Positions 45,937-54,279 of a DNA stretch of 64,000 bases are shown in pieces. Position 1 is the first letter of the stretch. The number at the start of each line of letters is the position of its first letter. Position numbers and translations under genes: made by a program. This DNA comes from Janthinobacterium sp. (lineage in GTDB: Bacteria; Pseudomonadota; Gammaproteobacteria; Burkholderiales; Chitinibacteraceae). Under the pieces are notes generated by a model. The model saw nothing but the letters and a program-made list of their open reading frames with translations, made no database searches and was not told the DNA's origin. The DNA lies in NCBI GenBank assembly GCA_025360045.1, contig JANYCY010000003.1, forward strand, positions 1 to 64,000. Reading direction: 5' to 3'.

Positions 45937-46512
45937 ATGGCTATTAGTCTACAAAAGGGCGGCAACGTCAATTTAAGTAAAGAAGCGCCTTCCCTCAAAA
46001 AGTTGGTGATTGGTTTAGGTTGGGATCCACGCGTTACAGATGGCTCTGCATTCGATTTGGATGGCAGCGCTTTTATGCTTAAAGCCGACGGTAAGGTTCG
46101 TGCTGATTCTGATTTCATTTTTTACAATAACTTGAAATCAACTGACGGCTCGGTAACACACGCAGGGGACAATACCAGCGGCCAAGGTGACGGCGACGAT
46201 GAAAAAATCGTGATTGATCTGGCTTTAGTGCCTGCGGAGATTGATAAAATCACCGTTGGCGTAACCATTCACGATGCCGAAGCACGTAAGCAAAACTTTG
46301 GCATGGTGGGTAAAGCGTATATCCGCTGCCTTGATGCCAATGGCGATAAAGAAATCGCTCGTTATGACTTATCAGAAGACAGCTCTACAGAAACAGCCAT
46401 GATCTTCGGTGAAATTTACCGTGCTGGCTCTGAGTGGAAATTCAAAGCGGTAGGTCAAGGTTTTGCAGGTGGCCTAGGCCCTTTGGCTCGCTCTTTTGGT
46501 ATCAGCGCTTAA
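45937..46512 (+). CDS. terD: TerD-family protein (copy 3)
   Basis: 191 residues. [40 protein letters not shown] and the acidic loop [13 protein letters not shown], where NTSGQ replaces the NRTGA of copy 1. The C-terminus [19 protein letters not shown] is nearly identical to copy 1. Preceded by AAGGAATTTCGTTT. A paralogue of 38565-39143, with 80% or so similarity by eye. Confidence 0.92.
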   Translation: MAISLQKGGNVNLSKEAPSLKKLVIGLGWDPRVTDGSAFDLDGSAFMLKADGKVRADSDFIFYNNLKSTDGSVTHAGDNTSGQGDGDDEKIVIDLALVPAEIDKITVGVTIHDAEARKQNFGMVGKAYIRCLDANGDKEIARYDLSEDSSTETAMIFGEIYRAGSEWKFKAVGQGFAGGLGPLARSFGISA

Positions 46513-46639
46513 CTCGCATTAGGCGAATATCAATGCCTTAGGGGGCATCGTGCTCCCTAAGGTTTATTACCTTTGATTATCGTAAAGCTGTGTGGCTCAC
46601 AGAGATCCAATCAGCTTGCAATCGCGGGAATTTATAAGC

Positions 46640-47350
46640 ATGACAGTGTTTACAGCTACCGGTGATGTTGATCCGTTTTTGCATGTGTCCTTACAAAAGG
46701 GCGACAAGATCTATTGCGAATCTGATGCAATGGTGATGATGGAAGCCAATCTGGATCTGAAAGGCAGTATGACGGGTGGCATAGGTGGAGCGCTGATGCG
46801 CCGCTTTGCCAATGGCGAGTCTTTCTTTCAGCAGCAGATTGAAGCGGTCAGAGGCGAGGGTGATTGTTTGTTGTCCCCTACACTGCCCGGCGCTTTGCAA
46901 ATTGTTGATGTGGGCGCAAAACAATACTTATTAAACGATGGCGCTTTTGTCGCGGCGACGTCGGGCACAGAAATGAAAGTGCGTACGCAAAATATCGGCA
47001 ATGCGCTATTTGCCCAGTCTGGCGGCTTTTTTGTGATGGAAACCTCAGGCACAGGGCAGGTGGTGGTATCGGGCTTTGGCTCGATGTTTGAGCTAGATGT
47101 TGCCCCAGGCAAAGATGTGATTATCGATAACTCGCATGTGGTGTGCTGGGACAATAGCCTGCGCTATGAGATCTCCGTGACTACGGGCAGCACCGGCGGT
47201 GGCTTGGGCGGCATGCTGGGCAATCTAGTCAATAGTGTCACCAGTGGTGAAGGCATTGTGCTGCGCTTTAGCGGCACAGGTAAGGTATTTATTTGCTCTA
47301 GAAACCGTGATTCTTTTGCTGAGTGGCTGAAGAAAAAGACCGGTGGTTAA
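46640..47350 (+). CDS. AIM24/TIGR00266-family protein of the Ter cluster
   Basis: 236 residues rich in beta strands. LHVSLQKGDKIYCESDAMVMM near the N-terminus, a glycine-rich TGGIGGALMRRF and a C-terminal GEGIVLRFSGTGKVFICSR are typical of the AIM24 family. In many bacteria such genes neighbour terD. Biochemical role is unknown; the fold is double-stranded beta-helix-like. The ATG at 46640 has GGGAAT upstream. Co-directional with terD 128 bp upstream. Confidence 0.82.
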   Translation: MTVFTATGDVDPFLHVSLQKGDKIYCESDAMVMMEANLDLKGSMTGGIGGALMRRFANGESFFQQQIEAVRGEGDCLLSPTLPGALQIVDVGAKQYLLNDGAFVAATSGTEMKVRTQNIGNALFAQSGGFFVMETSGTGQVVVSGFGSMFELDVAPGKDVIIDNSHVVCWDNSLRYEISVTTGSTGGGLGGMLGNLVNSVTSGEGIVLRFSGTGKVFICSRNRDSFAEWLKKKTGG

Positions 47351-47394
47351 CTCAAAACTGAGCTAACGGCCTTTGTGTGGCCGGGTAACCCCAA

Positions 47395-47880
47395 ATCGTA
47401 TCAACGTAAGCAAAACGTTATTCGTAGGGCGGGTGAAACCCCATGTGCGCTAACCAAATCGTTTTTTTATTAGCAAACAGCGAAAAAAAACAGGAACCAC
47501 GCTCTTCGCATAGGGCTTAAAAATCCCCTTGAAACACGCAAGCTCCGAACAAGCGGGGCGGGGGATCGCTTGGGAGCGAGGGACGAGCCAATCCCGCCTG
47601 CCGCCGACTCGATTGTCCGCAGCGTAGGGGCTTTCGTGTTTTTGAGTTTGTCGCTTGGCTTCGTTTCTTGGCGAAGCAAGAAAGGAAGGCCCCCGCGGTG
47701 GCCAACCGCTCCAAAATCAACGTGCCGAAGGCACTAAAAAGGTCTTTTTGACTTTGGTTAGCGCACATGGGGTGAAACCCGCGAGCAATGCTGAAAAATA
47801 CGCGGGTTTTACCCGCCCTACGACGATTCAATGCTTGTCATGGTGAGGTAATATCATGACATATGGCTAAATTGATAGGC
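47395..47880. repeat. Composite repeat: R2 element with an R1 element inserted
   Basis: The outer arms ATCGTATCAA (47395-47404) and TTGATAGG (47872-47879) are those of the R2 element, as at 9655. CGTAGGGCGGGTGAAACCC is broken at 47441 by the R1 element and resumes with GTGAAACCCGCGAGCAATG at 47772. The final 65 bp match the left flank of the uninterrupted copy. Confidence 0.75.
47442..47771 (-). mobile_element. R1 element, intact copy (330 bp) with 9-bp target duplication
   Basis: Ends CATGTGCGCTAACCAAA and TTTGGTTAGCGCACATGG form inverted termini; including flanking bases the match is 21 bp (47438-47458 and 47753-47773). GTGAAACCC occurs at both edges (47433-47441, 47772-47780), as expected from a transposition-type insertion. 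No open reading frame is convincing, so it would need a transposase in trans. Confidence 0.7.
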
Positions 47881-47945
47881 TTGGGTGAAACCCGCCGTTT
47901 TCCTAGTGTTTCATGTCCTCACTGGCGGGTTTTACCCGCCCTACA
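47881..47945. repeat. R2-like palindrome upstream of a TerD gene
   Basis: GGGTGAAACCCGCCG (about 47884) pairs with GGCGGGTTTTACCCGCCC near 47925-47942. It sits 25 bp upstream of the next TerD start and may alter expression. Confidence 0.5.
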
Positions 47946-47969
47946 ATACTTATCATCAAGGAGTACAGC

Positions 47970-48551
47970 ATGGCGATTAACCTCGAGAAAGGCCAAAAGA
48001 TTTCCCTCGATAAAGAGGCTGGCGTTGCATTAAGCAAAATCATCATGGGCTTAGGCTGGGATGCGGTGAAGTCCAAAGGTTTCTTGGGCTTTGGCGGCAG
48101 TGCGCCGGATATTGATCTGGACGCATCGTGCATTTTGTTTGACGAGCAAGGCCATCCTATTGATGCGGTTTGGTTTCGCCAGCTGAAATCCAAAGATGGT
48201 TCGATCACGCATACGGGTGACAATCGCACTGGCGATGGCGATGGTGATGATGAGCAAATTATTGTTGATTTGACTCGTGTGCCTAGCAACGTCAAAAGCT
48301 TGGTATTCACGGTTAATAGCTTTACTGGCCAGAATTTCTCGCAAATTGCCAATGCCACTTGCCGCATTGTGAATGCGAACGATAACAAAGAAGTGGCGCG
48401 TTTTAATCTAACCGCCTTGGGCTCGCACAATGCGCAAATTATGGCCAAGCTTTATCGCCATAACGGTGAGTGGAAAATGCATGCCATCGGTGAAATTGGC
48501 AATGGCCGTACTTTTGATGAGCTGATGCCGCAAATTATTCCACATCTGTAA
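47970..48551 (+). CDS. TerD-family protein (copy 4)
   Basis: 193 residues. MAINLEKGQKISLDKEAGVA, LGWDAVKSKGFLGFGGSAPD and the calcium loop GDNRTGDGDGDDE. It lacks the FAGGLGPL ending of TerD and ends TFDELMPQIIPHL, similar to TerX/TerZ-like members. The ATG at 47970 has CAAGGAG upstream. Its 3' end is partly duplicated just downstream. Confidence 0.9.
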   Translation: MAINLEKGQKISLDKEAGVALSKIIMGLGWDAVKSKGFLGFGGSAPDIDLDASCILFDEQGHPIDAVWFRQLKSKDGSITHTGDNRTGDGDGDDEQIIVDLTRVPSNVKSLVFTVNSFTGQNFSQIANATCRIVNANDNKEVARFNLTALGSHNAQIMAKLYRHNGEWKMHAIGEIGNGRTFDELMPQIIPHL

Positions 48552-48554
48552 TGT

Positions 48555-48640
48555 GAGTGAGTGGGAAATGCATGCCATCGGTGAAATGGGCAATGCCTCA
48601 CCTTTGATGGGCTGATGCCGTAAACCACTCCACATCTGAA
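48555..48640 (+). pseudogene. Degenerate duplicate of the preceding TerD gene's 3' end
   Basis: GTGGGAAATGCATGCCATCG, GTGAAATGGGCAATG, GGGCTGATGCCG and CCACATCTGA repeat the last ~85 bp of the 48466-48551 region in order, with substitutions and small gaps. A stop (TAA in GCCGTAAACC) breaks the frame. It is a leftover of a tandem duplication. Confidence 0.65.
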
Positions 48641-48747
48641 ATCTCTTCTAAGAAAAGCACTGCTTGCTGGCGTTGATTCAGTGTGGGGTATCCCCATGCT
48701 CAATCAACTGCCTGCTCGCCCATGTGTGTAATCTCGTAAGGCTCCCT

Positions 48748-49803
48748 ATGCAACACGTCTGGTTTAATAAAACATTTTCATCTGTTGCCGCCGCCATCAG
48801 CCTCATTCGTGAGGCTGATGTACTTGGTGAATATCATATTGTGTCTAGCCATACCAATCCGTATGCCGCGTCGTTTCAAGTGGCGCACGAATACGCCGTT
48901 GAGCCTTCTGGCCTACAGGGTGAAGAATATCTAACATGGTGCTTACAATTTTGTCTGGATCATGCCATCACGATTTTTGTCCCTGGTAAGGAAGCGGTAT
49001 TAATTAGCGCGGATCATCAGCGTTTTGAGCAGCAGGGCACGCGTGTTTTATCTGTGGCATCCGCTGAAATGCTGGAGCTATTGCACGATAAGGCGGCGTT
49101 TTATCAAACGGTTGATTTGCCGCTCACGCCACCGGCCGCGTTTCGGGTGGTAGAAACCGCCGAGCAGTTTGAAGCGGCTTATCAAGCGCTCAAGCAAGAT
49201 CATGCCAAGCTCTGCATTAAGCCTGCCAAATCAGTATTTGGCCTAGGTTTTGCGGTGATTGAAGAAGAGCGCTCCAGCGCGCAGCTCTTGGTAGAAGGCG
49301 TGCAATATCATATTGGCCTAGATGATTTACGTCGTGGTTTTGCCGCAATGGGCACGTTTAAAACCATGATTGTGATGGAGTATCTTGATGGCCATGAATA
49401 CAGCGTGGATTGCGTTGGCGACCATGGCCGCTTGGTTTGTGCTGTGCCGCGCAAGAAAATGAAGCAGGCTGGCCGTGGGCAAATGATTGAAATGCGCAGT
49501 GATCTTTTAGAAAGCGTGCGTCAGTTGGTTAAAAGCTTTGGCCTCAATGGCAATTTCAATGTGCAATTCAAAGAAAGGGCTGGCGGCCTTGGTCTATTAG
49601 AAATTAATCCACGTATGTCGGGCGGCATCGCCATGGCCTGCCTTGGTGGACCCAATTTACCTTACCTCGCTTTGGCCGGTTTTGATCACGGTTTTGATAA
49701 CTTGCATATTCCAGAAGTGCCGCATGGCATCCGCGTGGCCGAGCTGGGCCGTGCTGCCGTGTTGGCTGATGCCCAAATGCAGGCAGAGATTGAAGTTCAA
49801 TGA
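48748..49803 (+). CDS. ATP-grasp ligase of the Ter biosynthetic module
   Basis: 351 residues. ATP-grasp features: KLCIKPAKSVFGLGFAVIEE, the acidic MEYLDGHEYSVDCVGDHG and LLEINPRMSGGIAMA for metal and nucleotide. It would join a carboxylate to an amine or similar nucleophile. ATG at 48748 with AAGG upstream. Its last codons overlap the PRTase-TRSP start by 4 bp, so the module is translated as a unit. In published comparative analysis of Ter systems, an ATP-grasp enzyme is part of the predicted nucleoside-like pathway. Confidence 0.85.
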   Translation: MQHVWFNKTFSSVAAAISLIREADVLGEYHIVSSHTNPYAASFQVAHEYAVEPSGLQGEEYLTWCLQFCLDHAITIFVPGKEAVLISADHQRFEQQGTRVLSVASAEMLELLHDKAAFYQTVDLPLTPPAAFRVVETAEQFEAAYQALKQDHAKLCIKPAKSVFGLGFAVIEEERSSAQLLVEGVQYHIGLDDLRRGFAAMGTFKTMIVMEYLDGHEYSVDCVGDHGRLVCAVPRKKMKQAGRGQMIEMRSDLLESVRQLVKSFGLNGNFNVQFKERAGGLGLLEINPRMSGGIAMACLGGPNLPYLALAGFDHGFDNLHIPEVPHGIRVAELGRAAVLADAQMQAEIEVQ

Positions 49804-50969
49804 GTCGCCAGCAAACCATTCGAGTTGAATTGCCCACGGGGCTGATGGAGCTGACCGTGGAAGCGGGCGCATTCAGCGTGGACGAGCTGATGGGCTTTGC
49901 TGCACGCGCCAACGCCAAGCGCGGCTTTCTGTTTTTAAGCAAGGTGCTGGGCAAGCACTGGCCGGTGCGCCCCTCGCTCATGCGTAAAATCCATATGGAT
50001 TTGGCCGGGCAAGTCCCTGCCGATTTGCCAGGCCCGGTGGTGTTTATCGCCATGGCCGAGACGGCGATTGGCTTGGGGCAAGGGGTTTTTGAGGCCTATA
50101 AAAACGCTCATCCAGATACAGAAGCGCTGTTTTTACATACCTCGCGCTATCACGTGGGCGGCGCAGAGATTATCGAATTTGCCGAAGCGCACAGCCATGC
50201 GCCACGGCAGTTTTTGCATATGCCGCAAAATGCCGAGCTGCGAGATCTGCTGCTCAGTGCTAAATCCCTCGTGTTGGTGGACGATGAAGCCAGCACCGGC
50301 AATACCTTTTTAAATTTAAGCAATGCCTGCCGAGCGCTCAACCCCCATATCGAGCACGTCCACCTTGCCACCATTACTAATTTTATGGGCAAGGCCGCGA
50401 ACGAGGTTTTATCCCAGCGCTTTGGTATTTCTGTATCTATTGCCGCAAGTTTAAGTGGCGAATATGTGTTTACGGCTGGCGACTTGCAGCCCTCGCCCGG
50501 AGCGGCGCAGGTGTTTGAGGCGCACGCTGATCGTGGCGCAAATGGCGATTTTGGCCGCTTGGGGTTGAGTCGTGCGCTTGTAGCTCCCCATGCTTTGGCC
50601 CAGAAATTAGCCTTAGGGATTCAGGCAAGTGAGCAAGTGTTGGTTTTAGGCACGGGTGAGTTTATGCATCCAGCTTTTTTGCTGGGTAGTGCTTTAGAGG
50701 CCTTGGGCTGTGATGTGAGGGTGCAATCGACCACACGCTCGCCAATCCTAAAATGGGGCGCGGTGAGCCATGTTTTAAGCTTTGCAGATAACTATGGCGA
50801 AGGGGTGGCAAACTATATTTATAACGTCACACTCGGCCAGTACGATCATGTATTAGTTTGTCATGAAACCCCGCCTAATGAAGCGCTGCATCGCACTGCA
50901 CAGGCCGTAGGCGGCCGTTTATTCCATTTCTTATCTGAGAATCATATTGAAGAAATATCTGTTCGTTGA
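49800..50969 (+). CDS. Phosphoribosyltransferase with TRSP domain
   Basis: 389 residues. The PRPP loop is SLVLVDDEASTGNTFL near residue 160-175, where the acidic pair precedes the phosphate-binding turn. The C-terminal TRSP domain includes VQSTTRSPILKWGAV, from which the domain takes its name. It is predicted to join a base-like moiety to ribose phosphate. It starts 4 bp inside the ATP-grasp gene and overlaps the HAD gene by 23 bp. Confidence 0.85.
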   Translation: MSRQQTIRVELPTGLMELTVEAGAFSVDELMGFAARANAKRGFLFLSKVLGKHWPVRPSLMRKIHMDLAGQVPADLPGPVVFIAMAETAIGLGQGVFEAYKNAHPDTEALFLHTSRYHVGGAEIIEFAEAHSHAPRQFLHMPQNAELRDLLLSAKSLVLVDDEASTGNTFLNLSNACRALNPHIEHVHLATITNFMGKAANEVLSQRFGISVSIAASLSGEYVFTAGDLQPSPGAAQVFEAHADRGANGDFGRLGLSRALVAPHALAQKLALGIQASEQVLVLGTGEFMHPAFLLGSALEALGCDVRVQSTTRSPILKWGAVSHVLSFADNYGEGVANYIYNVTLGQYDHVLVCHETPPNEALHRTAQAVGGRLFHFLSENHIEEISVR

Positions 50970-51699
50970 TTTAGATGACACCCTATTCCAAACGCTGGGT
51001 AAATGCGCTGGGGTGGATGATTTACGTCCAGTTGGCTATCTGAAAGATGGTGTTGCAATCTCATTTACCACGCCACGTCAGCGTGCTTTTTTTGACATGA
51101 TGAGCGCGTCGATGACGCTGATTCCAAGCACGGCACGCAATCTAGATGCTTTGCGCCGAGTTGATTTACCTTTTAATAGTTACTCCATCATCGATTACGG
51201 CGGCGTAGTGCTCAAGCCCTGTGGCAGCGTTGATGAGCACTGGCTAGAAACCATGCGTGTGGATATGGAGCAGGCGCTGCCAGGCTTGCATGCGGTGATG
51301 GCGGTGATTGATGACTACTGCGAAAAAGTCGGCTTAAAGGGCCGTGCTCGTTTGGTTGAGGATTGCAATACGCCGTTTTATGCGCTGATTAAAGACCCAG
51401 ATAAGATGGATGCCAATCTGGAGCAAATCGAGCGTGAAGCCGTTGCGCCTTGGGTGGCGGGCGAGGGCAAAGATTTCTTTATTCATCGCAATGGCAATAA
51501 TTTAGCTGTGCTACCTAAAACGCTGAATAAAGCCCGCGCAGTGGACTATGTACGCTCCCTGCTGCAAAAAGAGCACGGTGAAATCATGACCATTGGCATG
51601 GGTGATAGCCAATCTGATGCGCGTTTTATGGCGAGCTGTGATTACGCCTTGATTCCAAATGGCACACAGCTAGCCAAGCTGACTGTTGCCGCTTTATGA
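50947..51699 (+). CDS. HAD-family phosphatase of the Ter module
   Basis: 250 residues, starting at a TTG inside the end of the PRTase gene (preceding GAGAATCATA). HAD motif I is LFVDLDDTLFQT and motif IV GMGDSQSDARFM; a cap domain lies between. The motif pattern resembles the Cof/sucrose-phosphatase type. It would remove a phosphate from the pathway intermediate. Its stop overlaps the next gene's ATG by 4 bp. Confidence 0.85.
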   Translation: MKKYLFVDLDDTLFQTLGKCAGVDDLRPVGYLKDGVAISFTTPRQRAFFDMMSASMTLIPSTARNLDALRRVDLPFNSYSIIDYGGVVLKPCGSVDEHWLETMRVDMEQALPGLHAVMAVIDDYCEKVGLKGRARLVEDCNTPFYALIKDPDKMDANLEQIEREAVAPWVAGEGKDFFIHRNGNNLAVLPKTLNKARAVDYVRSLLQKEHGEIMTIGMGDSQSDARFMASCDYALIPNGTQLAKLTVAAL

Positions 51700-52802
51700 A
51701 TATTGGAAATCGCGGCTTTTGCGGTAGTTATCGTCCGGATGATGTACGCTTTTTGCTTAAACGCTTATCGCAACAGCCGTTTATTGATGTGGCAAATAAA
51801 GAGTTTTTGATTCAATCGGGCGCGCGGCATTACAGCGAAATGCTGTCTCCAGAGTCCTTGCCTTCCCCTCGCTATTTGCAAGTTTTTAAGGATGCATTAG
51901 CCGCTAATCGTCAGCAAATGGCGGGGGATTGCCTAAGGCTGGCGGCGCTGATTGCCGCAAGACGCAGCGGGCCGATTACGCTGGTTTCCTTGGTGCGTGC
52001 AGGCACACCGGTGGGCGTGATTTTGAAGCATCTTTTGCAGCGTGTGCTAGGGCGGGAAGTGGCGCATTACTCGGTGTCGATTATTCGTGATCGCGGCATT
52101 GATGCAGTGGCTTTGCAGCATATTTTGCAGCAGGGGCATGCCCCAGAGTCGATTGTGTTTATTGATGGCTGGACCGGCAAGGGCGTGATTTCACGCGTGC
52201 TGGAGCAGGCAGTCAATGCGTTTAATTTGCAGCACGGCCTTGCCATTGATAGTGGACTTTATGTTTTGTCTGATCTGGCGGGTACGGCGGCGTGCGCGGC
52301 CTCGGCCGAGGATTATCTGATTCCGTCGAGCATCTTGAACGCCACCGTTTCTGGCCTAGTTAGCCGCTCGGTGCTCAATGATTCAATCGGGCCGGACGAT
52401 TTTCATGGCTGCGTTTATTACGATGAATTTGAGTCGCAAGATCAGTCGCAAGTGTTTTCTGATGGCATGGTGGCTGATGCGATTCGCTTGGCAGAGGAGC
52501 ACGGCGTGCCTGCGGCCCAGCCGATTGATCGGCTAAAAATGGCGCAGATTTCAGCTGAATTTTTGCAAGCCACCCAAGAGCAGCATGGGATTGAGGATGT
52601 AAATCTGATTAAGCCAGGCATAGGCGAAGCCACCCGTGTCTTGCTGCGCAGAGTGCCAAGGCTGTTGATTTTGCGCGATCCGACTGTGGCCGATGTGGCG
52701 CATTTAAAGCTATTAGCAATAGAAAAAAACGTTCCGCTCATCGTGGATGCGGGCCTGCCTTATCAAGCGGTATCACTGATTGGGAGTGTTTTAGATGGCT
52801 AA
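51696..52802 (+). CDS. StiP-type phosphoribosyltransferase with PELOTA domain
   Basis: 368 residues. N-terminal StiP/PRTase region (RRSGPITLVSLVRAGTPVG) with phosphate-binding turn VFIDGWTGKG near residue 158, and a C-terminal PELOTA-like RNA-binding domain containing KPGIGEATRVLLRRVPRLLI and NVPLIVDAGLPYQAVSLIG. Databases sometimes call such proteins cysteine protease StiP, but I see PRTase features and no convincing protease triad. A tandem duplication covers its last codons. Confidence 0.82.
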   Translation: MNIGNRGFCGSYRPDDVRFLLKRLSQQPFIDVANKEFLIQSGARHYSEMLSPESLPSPRYLQVFKDALAANRQQMAGDCLRLAALIAARRSGPITLVSLVRAGTPVGVILKHLLQRVLGREVAHYSVSIIRDRGIDAVALQHILQQGHAPESIVFIDGWTGKGVISRVLEQAVNAFNLQHGLAIDSGLYVLSDLAGTAACAASAEDYLIPSSILNATVSGLVSRSVLNDSIGPDDFHGCVYYDEFESQDQSQVFSDGMVADAIRLAEEHGVPAAQPIDRLKMAQISAEFLQATQEQHGIEDVNLIKPGIGEATRVLLRRVPRLLILRDPTVADVAHLKLLAIEKNVPLIVDAGLPYQAVSLIGSVLDG

Positions 52803-52932
52803 AATCTTAGGTGCTTCACTTTATGTTCCTGCAACGCATAAAGACTTGCTCGCGGTATCTCTGATGGGGGCGCAATAGATGGCAAAGATCCTTGGTGCTT
52901 CACTTTATGTCCCTGCAACGCATAAAGACTTG
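52765..52932 (+). repeat. Diverged 84-bp tandem duplication at the StiP-lyase junction
   Basis: Unit 1 is 52765-52848 and unit 2 is 52849-52932. Each contains the end of the StiP gene (GCGGTATC .. TAG) followed by the first 18 codons of the lyase gene. Between the two coding parts there are five base differences, all synonymous. Confidence 0.85.
52795..52878 (+). pseudogene. Truncated duplicate of the C-C lyase 5' end
   Basis: An ATG at 52795 opens a 27-codon frame that begins MAKILGASLYVPATHKDL, the exact N-terminus of the lyase, then switches to LAVSLMGAQ and stops at 52878, one base before the real lyase ATG. It could be a leader frame coupling StiP and lyase translation, or just a deletion relic. 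Confidence 0.7.
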
Positions 52933-53760
52933 CAGCAGATTGCTGATGGCGAGTTGCTGGGTGATTTGCGCTCGGTGATTTTTTGCACCGAAGATGCAGT
53001 GGCCGAAAGCGAGCTAAGCTATGCCCTATTTAGCTTGTCGCTGGTTTTGCAGCAGATGGTTGAGCGGCCAACAACCGAGCGTTTTGTGCGGGTGCGTAAC
53101 CCTGAAGTGATGAAACGCGTGCTGGCCATGCCGGGTGCAGAAAAGTTGACTGGTTTTGTGTTGCCTAAAATTACCCACCATAATTTTGATGCTTATTTCT
53201 GGCAGGTGCGTAAAACGCATTTTATGCTGATGCCGACCCTAGAAACGGTAGAAGTATTTGATGATGCCGAAATGAAACAGCTACGCCTTTGCCTAGAGCG
53301 CCCCGGTGTGCGCGATCATATTTTGGCGCTGCGTATTGGCGGCAATGATCTATTAGCCCTGCTGGGTATTCGTCGCCCACGGCATGTCAGTATTTATAAA
53401 ACGCCCTTGGGAGCGGTTATTTCCAAGCTGGTGACCATTTTCCGCCCTTATGGCTTTGTGCTGACTGCACCTGTGTTCGAGCATTTGGATAATCCAACCT
53501 TGTTGGCGCAGGAAGTGGAAGAAGACTTGGCGTACGGTATGGTTGGTAAAACTGCGATTCATCCAAGCCAAGTGGCGCTGATTGAACAGCACTATCGTGT
53601 GCCGCATAGGGATGTGGATGTAGCGTTAAAAATTATCGACGAAGCCAGCCCCGCCGTTTTTAGGATGCACGACTCCATGTGCGAAGTCGCCACCCACCGC
53701 GCATGGGCGCATGGGGTATTGGAGCAGGCAAGGGTGTTTGGGATTCATTCGATGGTGTGA
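52879..53760 (+). CDS. HpcH/CitE-like C-C bond lyase (TIM barrel)
   Basis: 293 residues. Citrate-lyase-type elements: GSVI-like barrel strand FCTEDAVAESELSYA, LALRIGGNDLLALLG and the C-terminal MVGKTAIHPSQVALI with the GKxxIHPxQ signature of CitE/HpcH enzymes. It would cleave or form a C-C bond in the pathway substrate. Last gene of the five-gene module; a repeat-rich region follows. Confidence 0.87.
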   Translation: MAKILGASLYVPATHKDLQQIADGELLGDLRSVIFCTEDAVAESELSYALFSLSLVLQQMVERPTTERFVRVRNPEVMKRVLAMPGAEKLTGFVLPKITHHNFDAYFWQVRKTHFMLMPTLETVEVFDDAEMKQLRLCLERPGVRDHILALRIGGNDLLALLGIRRPRHVSIYKTPLGAVISKLVTIFRPYGFVLTAPVFEHLDNPTLLAQEVEEDLAYGMVGKTAIHPSQVALIEQHYRVPHRDVDVALKIIDEASPAVFRMHDSMCEVATHRAWAHGVLEQARVFGIHSMV

Positions 53761-53827
53761 AGAGTGTTGCGCGCAGGGCGGGTGAAACCCGCGGTTTTTA
53801 CCTTTTAGATATTAAGCAAAGTAGATG

Positions 53828-54237
53828 TTTTTAGTGCCTTCGGCACGTTGATTTTGGAGCGGGGGCCCCCGCGGGCATAAGTATCTACATAATTTTGGGT
53901 GGCTCTTCAGCGCTGTAGCTTCCCCCTTTGTCAAAGGGCGCTGAGGGGGGGGCCTTTGTGTGGCTTTGCTTGGTGCTTTTTTGTAAAGAGATGCAACTCT
54001 AAATCCCCCCTAGCCCATAAGTATCTATACAAGTTAATGGCCGCACTTCAGTGCTGCAGCCTCCCCCTTTGTCAAAGGGGGATTGAGGGGGATTTGCCTT
54101 TGGTTTTTGGCTAATTTCAGCCCAACATCAACTGCAAATTCCCCCTAGCCCCCCTTTTACAAAGGGGGGAACATGTATATCAACTTGTGTAGACCTGTGA
54201 AACTCCGTGTCCTCCGTGTTTCAAGATTTGGGTTTCA
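53828..54237. repeat. Repeat cluster: R1 fragment, R5 copies and R3 end
   Basis: The 519-bp gap between the lyase and terA is almost wholly repeat. 53828-53880 is the first ~50 bp of the R1 core (TTTTTAGTGCCTTCGGCACG). R5 segments with CCCCCTTTGTCAAAGGG and GGATTGAGGGGGATTTG fill 53915-54175. R3 (CTCCGTGTCCTCCGTG, TTCAAGATTTGGGTTT) ends at 54237. An R2-like GGGCGGGTGAAACCCGCGG is at 53775. No gene is supported. Confidence 0.7.
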
Positions 54238-54279
54238 CTACTTCACATCACTTATTAAATTAATTAAAGATCGAGAATC

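Noticed and set aside
51696-52802. Labelling the protein as a cysteine protease (StiP)
   Set aside because: The sequence shows a PRTase-type phosphate loop and a PELOTA-like C-terminus; I see no clear Cys-His catalytic arrangement. The protease label would mislead.
53899-54114. Short Cys/Leu-rich frame of 71 codons
   Set aside because: It is composed of R5 repeat copies and repeats itself (LQRCSFPLCQRA, LQCCSLPLCQRG), so it is repeat translation and not a gene.
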